A DNA stretch of 61,175 nucleotides from CAYZZU01 sp964483105 (GCA_964483105.1 CAYZZU010000015.1:1-61175); one strand, 5' to 3'; shown: positions 8,634-17,682, counted from the first letter of the stretch. A program made the numbers and translations. Notes: generated by a model from the letters alone, not told the origin.

Positions 8634-11600
8634 TCAGATGAGTTCCTGCAAGAAGTTTTTGGCCTGGTTGCAGACTTCTTGAAAAGAGCCTTCCTGTTTG
8701 GAGAGTTCCACCTGGTACTCCGAGGGAAGTTGGATCCGGTCCGGGTGGCTTCGAATGAAATGAAGCATCCGCTCCCGTGAAATCGGGGTCTTCGGATCAA
8801 AGGTAAAAAGGATCTTCCGGGCCTGTTCACGGACGTTACGAATCCGGAGGCGGCGGCAGAGAATCCTCAGGTCAATCAGCCTGAAGAGGTTTTCCGTTTC
8901 CAGGGGAGGGGCGCCGAATCGGTCCCTGATCTCGTCCGCAATCCGTTCCAGGTCGTTCGGATCCTCCAGAATGGCCAGTCTGCGGTAGAGATCCAGGCGA
9001 AGCCGGTCTTCCCGGATATAGGTTTTCGGAATCCGGGCGGAAACCTGCATCTGCACGTCCGGTTCCACGGATGCCTGTTCCGTCTCACCCTTGATTTTCC
9101 GGGCGACCTGGTTTACAAGTTGCATATACAGGTCAAACCCCACCGCCGCGATGAAACCGGACTGCTGGGCGCCCAGCAAATTCCCTGCTCCCCGGATTTC
9201 CAGGTCTCGGGCGGCCAATTGGAAACCGGATCCGAGCTCGGTCAATTCCTGGATTACCTGAAGCCGTTGACGGGCCTCCCGGGTCATGGATCGATCCGCG
9301 CGTGTCAGGAGATAGGCGTAGGCCCGGTGCCGGGTTCTGCCGATGCGTCCCCGAAGCTGATAGAGCTGTCCTAAACCGAATTCCTCGGGACGGTGGATGA
9401 TCATGGTGTTTGCGTTCGGGATATCCAGTCCCGACTCGATGATGCTGGTACTCACAAGGATGTCGATCTCACGATCCACGAACCGGAGCATGACTTCTTC
9501 CAGACGCTGTTCTTCCATCTGGCCGTGGGCCACCCCCATCCGTGCCTCCGGAAGGATCCGCCGGACCATGGCCGCGATCCGGTCGATATCCCGGACCCGG
9601 TTATGGACGAAGAAGACCTGTCCCCCCCGGTCCAGTTCCCTTCGGACCGCCTCCCGCACGATCTCTTCCGAGAACCGTGCCACCCGGGTATAGACGGCCA
9701 TGCGGTCCTCGGGCGGGGTGTTGATGATGCTGATGTCACGGATCCCCATAAAGGTCATTTCCAATGTCCGGGGGATCGGGGTGGCCGTGAGTGTCAGGAC
9801 GTCCACTTCGTGCCTCAGCTTTTTGAATGTCTCTTTGTGGCGGACGCCAAAACGTTGTTCCTCATCAATGATCACCAGTCCCAGTCTTTGAAAGGAGATG
9901 TCTTTGGAGAGGAGCCGATGGGTTCCGATCAGGATATCGATCTCTCCCTTGCGGACCTTTGCAAGAATCTTTTTCTGCTCTCCCCTGGAACGAAAACGGC
10001 TCAACATCTCGACCTGGACCGGGAAGGATCGAAACCTTTGACGGAAAGAATCGTAGTGCTGACGGGCGAGGAGGGTGGTCGGGACTAAAATGGCGACCTG
10101 TTTGCCGTCCAGGGCCGCCTTGAATGCCGCCCTCATGGCGACTTCGGTTTTCCCGTACCCTACATCGCCGCATATCAGCCGGTCCATGGGTTCGGCTTTC
10201 TGCATGTCGGCCAGGACATCCTCGATGGCCTTTTTTTGGTCCGGGGTCTCCTCGTATTCGAAGGTTTCTTCGAATTCACGGAAATACCTGTCGGGAGGAG
10301 AAAAAGAGAAACCCCGCACCATTCTTCGCCGGGCGTAGAGTTCAATGAGTTCTCTGGACATCTCCTCAATAGATCGCCGAACCTTTCCCTTGAGTTTTTC
10401 CCAGCCTGTCCCACCCAGTGGGTGGATCCGAACGGAATGTCCATCGCTTGCGGAATATTTCTGGATCAGGTGGATCTTCTCCGGAGGCACGTAGAGAAAA
10501 TCGTGATTGGCGTACTCGATCCGGATCAGGTCCCGCGCGATCCCCTCCACAGTGACCTCACGAAGTCCCCGGTATTTCCCGATGCCATGATCCACATGGA
10601 CCACGTAGTCCCCTTCCTTCAGTTCGGAGAGAGAGGGGAGAAAGGGACCTTCGTGGTATCTCCCCGCGGGTCTGTGGATCCGTTTCACCCCGAAGATTTC
10701 ATCTTCAGTAAGACAGGTCAGATCGAAAAGGGGAAACCGGAAGCCGGCGGAAAGAGTGCCGACGAGAATGGAAACAACCCCTCTCTTCATTTGATCGATT
10801 GCGAAATCCGCGAAACGACTGCAGGGAATTTCCTCTTCCCCGGAGAGAATCTCCATCAGGCGGTCCGCCTGTCCGTTGGTGCGGGCGACCAGCAGAATCC
10901 GGGTTTTTTCCTTCAGGGGCCGGACTCTCTCGATCAATGCCTGGATGCGGCTCTTGCCGGGGAGGGAGAGCCCACCGATCGATTCTGTCCTGAACCGGAT
11001 CTCATGATTTTTTTCCCTCGAGAGGAGGTCGAAACGCAGGGTGGGAAGCGCGCCGACCAGATCGTTGAATTCATCCGGGCTGATATAAAGATCCCCGGTA
11101 CCGCAGGGGACCCGTCCCTGGTGTCTTGCGATATCGTAGCGTTCCTGAACCTCCCGGAAGAAGGACTCGGCGTGGTGGGAGATTTCATCCGGATGGAAGA
11201 GGACCGCCATGGTGTTCTCCGGCATGTAGTCAAAAAGACTTTCCATGGCCGGTGTGAAAAGAGGGGTGTAAAATTCGATTCCCTCCGGAAGGAGTGCCTC
11301 TTCGAGTTTCGATGCGAGAGGATGGGAGGATGCGCCGGGGCGTTTCCGGAAATATTCCTTTGCCGTCCGGTCGAGAAGGATCTCCCGGGAAGGGAGGGTT
11401 TCGAAATGAGGAATCGTTTCTGTGGAACGCTGGTCCAGAGGGGAAAAAAGCCGGATCGATTCGATTTCATCTCCGAAGAACTCCAGTCGTACGGGACAGT
11501 CCCGGTTCGGAGGATAAAGATCGAAAATCCCTCCCCGGCGGCTGAAGGTGCCGGGGACTTCCACAAGATCGTGTTGATGATAGCCGCCGAGAAGAAGATT

Positions 11601-12071
11601 TTCCGCCAGGCGATCGGGATTCACGGTGTCGCCGACTCTGAATTTGAGGCACCCCCTCAGGAGGGCCTTCCGTGGGAGAATTCGTTGCAATAACGCCCGG
11701 ATGGTTGTAACGACGATGAGGGCCTGCCGGTGGAGGAGTCGGGAAAGGGTGTCCATCCTTTCCCGAACAATTTCCGGATGAGGGGCCTTGTCATCATAGG
11801 GAAGAACCTCCCATTGCGGGAACAGGCAGAGTGATTCTTCCGGAAGTGAGGATCCTCGCAGAAAGAACCTCAGATCCTTGAGCATTTTTTCCGCTTCGGA
11901 AGGGGTCGCGGTGATGATCAGGAGTGGATTGGAGGATTCGATTTCCAGCCGGGCCAGAATCAATGCATGGGATGCGCCCGCGAGGCCGGTTAGAGACAGG
12001 CCGTCCTCTCCGCAGGAGAGCAGGGAACTCCAGATCCGGTTTAAGCTCTCAGTCCCGGCCATTTCGGTCAT
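8634..12071 (-). CDS. mfd: Transcription-repair coupling factor Mfd
   Basis: A 1145-residue protein, the full Mfd length. It removes RNA polymerase stalled at lesions and recruits UvrA. In order: the UvrB-like N-terminal damage-recognition modules; an RNA-polymerase-interacting CarD-like domain (DYVVHVDHGIGKYRGL, about residue 489); a RecG-type helicase with Walker A GDVGYGKTEVAM (about 634) and DEEQRFG (about 734); the helicase C lobe (STSIIESGLDIPNANTMI); and a C-terminal TRCF domain. It begins with ATG at 12069-12071. It heads the minus-strand operon with the two chaperone genes, a pairing whose logic is not obvious. Confidence 0.97.
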   Translation of the reverse strand: MTEMAGTESLNRIWSSLLSCGEDGLSLTGLAGASHALILARLEIESSNPLLIITATPSEAEKMLKDLRFFLRGSSLPEESLCLFPQWEVLPYDDKAPHPEIVRERMDTLSRLLHRQALIVVTTIRALLQRILPRKALLRGCLKFRVGDTVNPDRLAENLLLGGYHQHDLVEVPGTFSRRGGIFDLYPPNRDCPVRLEFFGDEIESIRLFSPLDQRSTETIPHFETLPSREILLDRTAKEYFRKRPGASSHPLASKLEEALLPEGIEFYTPLFTPAMESLFDYMPENTMAVLFHPDEISHHAESFFREVQERYDIARHQGRVPCGTGDLYISPDEFNDLVGALPTLRFDLLSREKNHEIRFRTESIGGLSLPGKSRIQALIERVRPLKEKTRILLVARTNGQADRLMEILSGEEEIPCSRFADFAIDQMKRGVVSILVGTLSAGFRFPLFDLTCLTEDEIFGVKRIHRPAGRYHEGPFLPSLSELKEGDYVVHVDHGIGKYRGLREVTVEGIARDLIRIEYANHDFLYVPPEKIHLIQKYSASDGHSVRIHPLGGTGWEKLKGKVRRSIEEMSRELIELYARRRMVRGFSFSPPDRYFREFEETFEYEETPDQKKAIEDVLADMQKAEPMDRLICGDVGYGKTEVAMRAAFKAALDGKQVAILVPTTLLARQHYDSFRQRFRSFPVQVEMLSRFRSRGEQKKILAKVRKGEIDILIGTHRLLSKDISFQRLGLVIIDEEQRFGVRHKETFKKLRHEVDVLTLTATPIPRTLEMTFMGIRDISIINTPPEDRMAVYTRVARFSEEIVREAVRRELDRGGQVFFVHNRVRDIDRIAAMVRRILPEARMGVAHGQMEEQRLEEVMLRFVDREIDILVSTSIIESGLDIPNANTMIIHRPEEFGLGQLYQLRGRIGRTRHRAYAYLLTRADRSMTREARQRLQVIQELTELGSGFQLAARDLEIRGAGNLLGAQQSGFIAAVGFDLYMQLVNQVARKIKGETEQASVEPDVQMQVSARIPKTYIREDRLRLDLYRRLAILEDPNDLERIADEIRDRFGAPPLETENLFRLIDLRILCRRLRIRNVREQARKILFTFDPKTPISRERMLHFIRSHPDRIQLPSEYQVELSKQEGSFQEVCNQAKNFLQELI

Positions 12072-12111
12072 AAGGCCCTCTTGTGCTTTTTCTTTCCTTA
12101 AAATCCGCTAC

Positions 12112-12152
12112 GTTAGGCTGCGTGACGGGGGCTTCCCCCCCTGCGGGGGCTT
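12112..12152. repeat. Short dispersed GC-hairpin repeat, copy 1
   Basis: GTTAGGCTGCGTGAC followed by a G-run and a CCCCC-CTGC-GGGGG hairpin. The same layout, GTTAGACTGCGTGAC plus a CTCCCCCTGCGGGGGAG hairpin, occurs at 14045-14090. It sits between mfd and the ECF sigma gene. Confidence 0.6.
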
Positions 12153-12244
12153 CAAGAGACCACCCGCTATGGGAGTGAAAAATCATTGTAGCACGCGCGG
12201 GGTTGGATTCTCAAGCCATCAAATCCTGATGCCGTCTTGATTTG

Positions 12245-12781
12245 TTATGGGAGTGTCTGGAGAAGGGATTTCCTGGTCCTGTAGAGGTGACTCTTAATGG
12301 ATCCTTCGGATTTTCCGGTTTTCCTGGAGATTTCTTTGATACTCATCCCCTCAAAGTGTTTCATCTCGAAAATCTTCCGGCTGATTCCGGGGCCTTTGTC
12401 GAGTACCTTGTGCCATTCCTGAAGCAATTCAGAAAAGGTGACGTGGGTCAGGGGGGTGTGATTTTCTTTCCTGTAGTATTCCAGAAATTCCGTGTCTATG
12501 CGGCAGAAGCGGGATTCCTTCTGTTTTTTCCGCATCCAGTTCCGAAGGGTATTCCTGGTGACGGCATACATCCAGCAGAGCAGGGAGGACCTCCCCTCAA
12601 AGTTTCTCAGAGAGTGGACGGCGGCCAGGAAAACCTCCTGGGTCAGATCTTCCGTGTCTGCGTGGTTCCTCACCTTCGCGAAGATATAGTTGTATATCCT
12701 TCTGAAGTAGGTGTTGTAGAAGAGTTCGAAGGCTTCCGAATCTCCAGCGATGATTTTTTCTGTCAGTTCCTGGTCGTTCAT
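12245..12781 (-). CDS. ECF-type RNA polymerase sigma factor
   Basis: 178 residues from the ATG at 12779-12781 (MNDQELT). The sigma-2 region includes DLTQEVFLAAVHSL, where the acidic DLTQEVF helix contacts core polymerase. The sigma-4 region is a C-terminal helix-turn-helix (MSIKEISRKTGKSEGSIKSH). The length and the lack of regions 1 and 3 put it in the extracytoplasmic-function group. No anti-sigma factor is adjacent, so its control cannot be read from context. The ribosome site is weak. The 230 bp upstream show short A/T-rich hairpins but no clear autoregulated promoter. Confidence 0.9.
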   Translation of the reverse strand: MNDQELTEKIIAGDSEAFELFYNTYFRRIYNYIFAKVRNHADTEDLTQEVFLAAVHSLRNFEGRSSLLCWMYAVTRNTLRNWMRKKQKESRFCRIDTEFLEYYRKENHTPLTHVTFSELLQEWHKVLDKGPGISRKIFEMKHFEGMSIKEISRKTGKSEGSIKSHLYRTRKSLLQTLP

Positions 12782-13012
12782 TCTCAAGGCGGGTCTGGTC
12801 CGGATTAAAACGCATAAATTCACCGATTCGTGAAAATTGTACAGCAATATGGATGCCATTTTTTTGGGGAAATATGGCTACCGATTGTATCTGTATGATT
12901 TTATGGATAGAAAAATACTCTGTTTCTGGAGAGAATCGGGATTACTGCAAAGATGTGGGAAATAAATTACCCTTTTTGGGAAAACAATTTCCTTTTTTAG
13001 GAAAACTTTTTC

Positions 13013-13834
13013 TTATTGCAGGAATTCCGCAAGAAGTTGATCCACTTCATTCTGGTTGATCGCTTCCTTGCTGTCCCCCTGGAGCAGGTTGAGCATCTCC
13101 TCTCCCCGTTTGATGGTCTCGTCATCCGGGTTTTCTTCCTTGCGCAACTTGATCCCGAAGTTCACGAGAATTTTGAGGAGATTGTCTTCCATATCCTCTT
13201 GGAGGCCCGCCAGTTTCTGAAGTTTCTGGCCGGTCAGGTCCTGGAAGGAGAGGGCCGTCATGATTTCGGTCAATCCGTAGTCATTCTCCATGGTGATTTT
13301 TTCAAGCTCATCGAAGTGTTCCAGCAGTTTGGCTTCTTCCCGCTGGATACTCTCAAGGGAAGACTTGACGGTGTTGAATTTCTCGGCCATTCGGTTCTGG
13401 CCTTCCTGGACCTTTTCCGTGAGGTCCATGATATTATTGGCGGCCTTTTCCGTATCTGTCAGAATGGAGGAAACCTGTCCGGTGGCTGTCGGGATTTTTT
13501 CCTGGGTGATCTTGGCGAGGTCATGCTCGATGCTCGTTGTGATGTTCTGCTTCAGGGAGTTCAGGTGGTCCGTTACCTCCTTGATCTTACTCAAAAGTTC
13601 CCGGTATAATTTTTCATAGGACCCCGATTCCGATCCTTTTTGGTTGAATATCTCCAGAATTTCATTGGCCTCGTACAATGGAAGACGTTCTTCCTTGTAC
13701 TGAATCTCTTTCGGGAGTCTTTCAGGGAAGTTTTGAGGAGGAAGGATGGTGTAGAGACCATCCAGCTGAATCGCGATTTTTTTCCCGTTCACGTTGGCCA
13801 GAACAATATAGCGGCTATTCTCACGATTTGCCAT
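13013..13834 (-). CDS. CheZ-like protein phosphatase
   Basis: A 273-residue, largely helical protein. The diagnostic motif SFQDLTGQ is at residues 196-203. D199 and Q203 keep the D-x3-Q spacing of the CheZ catalytic pair, which promotes hydrolysis of CheY phosphate. A long coiled coil precedes it (about 75-195). The last residues, NEVDQLLAEFLQ, resemble the CheY-P-binding tail. The N-terminal 60 residues are an extension not typical of E. coli CheZ. No che or flagellar genes are nearby, so its response-regulator partner is unknown. It starts with ATG at 13834 behind GGAG. Confidence 0.8.
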   Translation of the reverse strand: MANRENSRYIVLANVNGKKIAIQLDGLYTILPPQNFPERLPKEIQYKEERLPLYEANEILEIFNQKGSESGSYEKLYRELLSKIKEVTDHLNSLKQNITTSIEHDLAKITQEKIPTATGQVSSILTDTEKAANNIMDLTEKVQEGQNRMAEKFNTVKSSLESIQREEAKLLEHFDELEKITMENDYGLTEIMTALSFQDLTGQKLQKLAGLQEDMEDNLLKILVNFGIKLRKEENPDDETIKRGEEMLNLLQGDSKEAINQNEVDQLLAEFLQ

Positions 13835-13932
13835 GACAGTGTCTCCTCAGTTTTTAGATGATTAAGACGCGGGAATGGAGGCCGTAAACCAGCCCGAAAT
13901 CTTTTGTTTCCTGTGTACAGACATCTTTTTTT

Positions 13933-13961
13933 ATAATACATGGTTACTTGAAATCTTTCAA
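13933..13961 (-). promoter_or_regulatory. Sigma-70 promoter for the CheZ-like gene
   Basis: On the minus strand: -35 TTGAAA (13956-13961), 17-bp spacer, -10 TATTAT (13933-13938). It is about 100 bp upstream of the start at 13834. Confidence 0.6.
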
Positions 13962-14389
13962 GAACAAAGGGGAAGAAAATGTGTCAGGGGGAAGCCCTGG
14001 GTCCCGAATCCAGCGATAGACAATGTTCAGATCGTTTTGTTGATGTTAGACTGCGTGACAGGGGGGGATGCTCCCCCTGCGGGGGAGTCGGGTTCGAATA
14101 TCCTGTCGATCCGGTTCATCCTGTCAAAAAGGTTGGGTTGTGGAGATCGTATCACCCCTCCCGGTCTTCGGTTTCACCTTACAGGTGAGTCGTATACTCA
14201 CTATAAACCGTTAAACCAAGAGGGGCTTTTTGTGATCGGGCTGTTTCTATCGCTAATTTTGGGTGGGTCCCTGGGGTTGACAATAAAGGGGGCGCCGTTT
14301 ATCCTGCTTCCCGCATCGGGGAAGATACGGAGCGGTTCGGAGGTGGTTCTTCTGTCAAATGGGCGGTAATCCTTTGGAGCTCAGTCAGG
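13962..14389. other. Gene-free repeat-bearing region
   Basis: This stretch between the CheZ promoter and rlmE contains the second GC-hairpin repeat (14045-14090). It also holds a degenerate tandem ATCCTGTC element at about 14097-14127, a type common in bacterial intergenic DNA, and a GTGAGT/ACTCAC hairpin at 14185-14201. The open frames across it have no convincing protein signal. Confidence 0.5.
14045..14090. repeat. Short dispersed GC-hairpin repeat, copy 2
   Basis: GTTAGACTGCGTGACAGG followed by a CTCCCCC-TGC-GGGGGAG palindrome. It shares its left 15 bases with copy 1 at 12112 with a single mismatch, plus the C-run/CTGC/G-run hairpin. Confidence 0.6.
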
Positions 14390-15004
14390 ATGAGTCGTTC
14401 TTCCAAAAGATGGGTTCGTGAGCATTGTCAAGACCCCTATGTGAGGCGCGCCAGGGTGGAGAAATACCGGTCCAGGGCGGCTTTCAAACTTCTGCAGATC
14501 CAGGAGAGATATTCCATCCTCAGGAAGGGGCAGTGGATTCTGGACATGGGCGCCGCTCCGGGCGGGTGGAGTCAGGTAGCGGCCGGCATCAGCGGAGGAG
14601 AAGGGAAGGTTGTGGCGGTGGACCGCCTGGAAATCGAGCCGATTCCGGGTGTCCGGATCATCCGGGGGGATCTGATGGATGAAGGGACCGTCGCGCGTGT
14701 TGTTTCAGCACTGTCCGGTCGAAAGGCCGACCTGCTGTTATCGGATATGGCTCCGAATACCACAGGGATCGCTTCGGTGGATCATGACCGGAGCGCGGCG
14801 CTCGTGGAAACGGTTCTGGATCTGGTTCCGGATCTTGTAAGGCCGGGGGGGGATGTGGTCGTCAAGATCTTCCAAGGGAGGGATTTCCAGACGATTCGGG
14901 AGAGGTTGCGCCGGACTTTTCGGTCCTGTCGGGTCTGCAAACCGAAGGCGTCCCGCTCGAAAAGTGTCGAAGTGTATCTACTCGGGATCGGCTTCCGATT
15001 TTGA
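14390..15004 (+). CDS. rlmE: 23S rRNA 2'-O-ribose methyltransferase RlmE (FtsJ)
   Basis: A 204-residue class I SAM methyltransferase that methylates the 2'-O of U2552 (E. coli numbering) in 23S rRNA late in 50S assembly. The SAM motif is DMGAAPGGWSQ (residues 52-62). K33, D119 in LLLSDMAPN and K159 in VVVKIFQG correspond to the catalytic K-D-K set. The full FtsJ fold and usual length are present. It starts with ATG at 14390. The next gene has its own promoter. Confidence 0.95.
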   Translation: MSRSSKRWVREHCQDPYVRRARVEKYRSRAAFKLLQIQERYSILRKGQWILDMGAAPGGWSQVAAGISGGEGKVVAVDRLEIEPIPGVRIIRGDLMDEGTVARVVSALSGRKADLLLSDMAPNTTGIASVDHDRSAALVETVLDLVPDLVRPGGDVVVKIFQGRDFQTIRERLRRTFRSCRVCKPKASRSKSVEVYLLGIGFRF

Positions 15005-15049
15005 CCGGTTCCGGCCGGACGGATTGGAACGGGAGTCCATGAATCTCCT

Positions 15050-15079
15050 TTGGCGGGCTTTGGGGTCTTGTGGTATAAT
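15050..15079 (+). promoter_or_regulatory. Promoter for the hypA-like gene
   Basis: -35 TTGGCG (15050-15055), 18-bp spacer, perfect -10 TATAAT (15074-15079). It gives a leader of only about 15-20 nt before the start at 15104. Confidence 0.5.
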
Positions 15080-15103
15080 ACAAAAAAAATGAGGGAGGGA
15101 GCC

Positions 15104-15445
15104 ATGGACAGTCAGGCCTTAACCCGGGAGATGTTGAAGCATTTAATTGAGGAGGCACGGTTGCAAGGCGCCCACCGGATCAAACGGATTGTCCTGGAAG
15201 TGGGGGCCCTGAGCGGCCTGGATTGCAGGGAACTGAGGGAGAACTTTGAGCATTTGAGCCGGGATACCCTCGCGGAAGGGGCTGTTCTGGCTATCACCGA
15301 GATTCCTCTTACGGTTCGCTGCCTGTCCTGTTCCAGAGAGTATGACGCCGGTGGTTTCCGGATGACCTGTTCTTCGTGTGGAGGCATCGCCTCGGAATTG
15401 GTCTCGGGAAACGAATTGCGTGTCAAAGAGATGGAGGTTGCGTAA
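15104..15445 (+). CDS. HypA/HybF-like protein lacking the N-terminal MHE nickel motif
   Basis: 113 residues from the ATG at 15104, 3 nt after a GGGAGGGA ribosome site. The zinc domain has two CxxC pairs (C73/C76, C89/C92), and the fold-defining RIVLEVGALSGLD at residues 28-40 matches HypA. HypA delivers nickel to [NiFe]-hydrogenase and usually starts MHE, with His2 as an essential nickel ligand. Here the start is MDSQ, and no in-frame upstream MHE exists. No hydrogenase or other hyp gene is in the window. It may be a HypA paralogue with another role. Confidence 0.75.
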   Translation: MDSQALTREMLKHLIEEARLQGAHRIKRIVLEVGALSGLDCRELRENFEHLSRDTLAEGAVLAITEIPLTVRCLSCSREYDAGGFRMTCSSCGGIASELVSGNELRVKEMEVA

Positions 15446-15696
15446 CCCTTCTACATTTCGATATCATGGCTTCCGCGAGAAGTCTCAATCCGGGACCCGA
15501 AGTCCCTGCCTGTTCACACCGGTCAAGAAATCTCCGGCCATGACTTCCTGAATCGAAGGTTGATTTTTTGTTCCAAATCAATTAAAGTCTTTCAAACAAT
15601 TGAAGGTGCCGAAAGCCCGTACAAGCCGGGGAAAAATTCCCTCGCCTTGATATGCATACCGTATCATCGGGGAGAGAGTCAAGGGAGGAGCAGGCG

Positions 15697-16758
15697 ATGC
15701 CGTGGGATCCGAACAGACCGGGTGGTGGTTCTTGGGGAGAGGGCCCTCCACCTATCGAAGACATTTTGAAAAAGTTTGAAGATGTGATTCGATCGTTACG
15801 AAGGGTTCGTCAAAAATTTCCCGGTTTCTGGATCCTTCTCCTTCTGGTGGTGATCCTCTGGTCGCTGTCCGGGATCTATATTGTGTCGCCCGATGAGATG
15901 GGGGTCGTGAAACGGTTCGGGAAAATGGTCCGGACGGTCGATCCGGGGCCGCATTGGCATGCTCCCTACCCGGTGGAGACGGTCCTGAGACCGAGGGTGA
16001 CCAAGGTGTACCGCGTGGAAGTAGGCTTCCGGACGATTGATCCCGGACCGCCCGCCCGGTATCGGGCGGTCCCTTCGGAGTCCCTGATGCTGACCGGAGA
16101 CGCCAATATCGTGGCGTTGGAGTTCATTGTCCAGTACCGGATCAAGGATCCGGTACAGTATCTCTTTAATATCCGGGACCCGGATAAGACCATCAAGGAT
16201 GCCGCGGAGGCCGCCATGCGTGAAGTCTCCGGGAAGACAAGAATTGATGATGTCATGACCGGCGGAAAGTTCAAGGTGCAGCAGGATGCCATGATTTTGC
16301 TTCAGTCGGTTCTGGACCGGTATCAATCCGGGATCCAAGTGGATGCGGTCCAGTTGCAGGACGTTCTGCCGCCCCGGCAGGTGATTGCGGCCTTCAAAGA
16401 TGTGGCTTCCGCCAAGGAAGACGAGGAGAAAACCGAGAACCAGGCGTTGGGATACCGGAACGATATTCTCCCCAAGGCCAAGGGGCGGGCGGCGCAGATC
16501 ATCAATGAGGCTCAGGCATACAGAGAGGCGAAGATCCATCAGGCCCGGGGAGATGCCAGCCGGTTCCTGCAGGTCCTGGCCGAGTACAAAAAAGCCAGGG
16601 ATATCACCCGGACCCGGATCTATCTCGAGACTCTGGAGGAAATCCTGCCGAGAGTCGAAAAAGTCCTGGTGGATCAGAAAATTTCCGAAAGGCTGCTTCC
16701 TTATCTGCCCCTGGATCGGTTCGAAAAGAAGCAGGATCAGGAGAAGCGGAAAAAATAA
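15697..16758 (+). CDS. hflK: HflK, prohibitin-family regulator of FtsH
   Basis: 353 residues from the ATG at 15697 behind GGGAGGAG. The N-terminus is a Pro/Gly-rich cytoplasmic tail (RPGGGSWGEGPPP), then one membrane span (about 46-65) and a periplasmic SPFH/Band 7 domain (VVKRFGKMVRTVDPGPHWH). A coiled coil with the usual AYREAKIHQARGDASRF segment follows. With HflC it forms the HflKC complex that encloses and regulates the FtsH membrane protease. hflC follows after 18 bp. No ftsH is in the window. Confidence 0.93.
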   Translation: MPWDPNRPGGGSWGEGPPPIEDILKKFEDVIRSLRRVRQKFPGFWILLLLVVILWSLSGIYIVSPDEMGVVKRFGKMVRTVDPGPHWHAPYPVETVLRPRVTKVYRVEVGFRTIDPGPPARYRAVPSESLMLTGDANIVALEFIVQYRIKDPVQYLFNIRDPDKTIKDAAEAAMREVSGKTRIDDVMTGGKFKVQQDAMILLQSVLDRYQSGIQVDAVQLQDVLPPRQVIAAFKDVASAKEDEEKTENQALGYRNDILPKAKGRAAQIINEAQAYREAKIHQARGDASRFLQVLAEYKKARDITRTRIYLETLEEILPRVEKVLVDQKISERLLPYLPLDRFEKKQDQEKRKK

Positions 16759-16776
16759 TTCCCGGGAGGGTAATGA

Positions 16777-17637
16777 ATGATGAGAAAAGTCGCCGCGGTA
16801 ACCGGAATTTTGACCGTAGTCGCCATACTTGCACTGACCCAGTTTTTCTTTGTCGTGGACCAGACGCAATCGGCGCTGGTGGTGGAACTCGGAAAGCCGG
16901 TTCGAACGATCCATGATGCCGGGCTTCACTACAAAATCCCCTTGATTCAGCGGGTGATTTTTTTCGACAACCGTGTTCTGGAATATGACGCGGCGGCCAA
17001 AGGGATCATCACGAAGGACAAGAAAAACCTGGTGGTGGATAATTACGCGAAATGGAAAATCAAGGATCCGCTGAAGTTTTATCAGACCATGCGCAACGAG
17101 GCCGGTGCACAGGCCCGTCTGGACGATATCATCTATTCGAACCTGCGGGCCGAACTCGGTAAGTATGATCTGTCTCAGGTCGTTTCTGAGAACCGCTCTC
17201 ATATCATGGAGGCGGTGACACGGGAAACCAATGCCAAGGCGCTTTCCTATGGGATCCAGGTTGTGGATGTCCGGATTAAACGCGCCGATCTTCCCCCCGA
17301 GAATGAAAAGCATGTCTTCGGCCGGATGCAGGCGGAACGGGAACAGGAAGCCAAACGGTATCGTTCCGAAGGAGAGGAAAAGGCCATCAAGATCCGGGCC
17401 GAAGCGGATAAAGAGAAGGTGGTGATTCTGGCGGAGGCCAAGCGAAAGGCGGAAGAGCTCAAGGGAGAGGGAGATGCCGCCGCCACGAAGATCTACGCCG
17501 AGGCTTTCCAAAAGGATCCGGATTTTTTCGAGTTTATGCGGTCGATGGAGGCCTACAGGAAATCCCTGGGAAAGGGAACGCTTCTGGTTTTAAGTCCCCA
17601 ATCTGAATTCTTTCGTTTCCTGAAAAAGAGCCGTTGA
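16777..17637 (+). CDS. hflC: HflC, prohibitin-family partner of HflK
   Basis: 286 residues. It has an N-terminal membrane anchor (about 5-23), an SPFH domain (VDQTQSALVVELGKPVRTI), then a helical stalk with VVDVRIKRADLP and the EREQEAKRYRSEGEEKA coiled coil. The C-terminal FFEFMRSMEAYRKSL is typical of HflC. It begins at tandem ATGs at 16777 and 16780 behind GGGAGGG. Its role is with HflK in modulating FtsH. Confidence 0.93.
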   Translation: MMRKVAAVTGILTVVAILALTQFFFVVDQTQSALVVELGKPVRTIHDAGLHYKIPLIQRVIFFDNRVLEYDAAAKGIITKDKKNLVVDNYAKWKIKDPLKFYQTMRNEAGAQARLDDIIYSNLRAELGKYDLSQVVSENRSHIMEAVTRETNAKALSYGIQVVDVRIKRADLPPENEKHVFGRMQAEREQEAKRYRSEGEEKAIKIRAEADKEKVVILAEAKRKAEELKGEGDAAATKIYAEAFQKDPDFFEFMRSMEAYRKSLGKGTLLVLSPQSEFFRFLKKSR

Positions 17638-17682
17638 TTTCGGGAGGTTTCGGGGCAGAACGTTGGGGGAGGGATCGGGTTG

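Noticed and set aside
10236..11693. Long plus-strand open frame of 485 codons inside mfd
   Set aside because: It is the antisense shadow of a strongly conserved gene in GC-rich DNA; there is no motif or ribosome site.
14185..14206. Sequence resembling pieces of a phage T7 promoter (GTGAGTCGTAT and ACTCACTATA)
   Set aside because: The two parts are halves of a local palindrome and do not align to the 18-bp consensus in either direction; there is no phage gene nearby.
13875..14369. 164-codon plus-strand open frame upstream of rlmE
   Set aside because: It runs through two intergenic repeats and lacks a ribosome site and recognisable motifs; its hydrophobic end is unconvincing.
15796..17511. 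571-codon minus-strand open frame across hflK-hflC
   Set aside because: It is antisense to two recognised genes, and its Asp/His/Leu-rich composition is typical of mirror frames.
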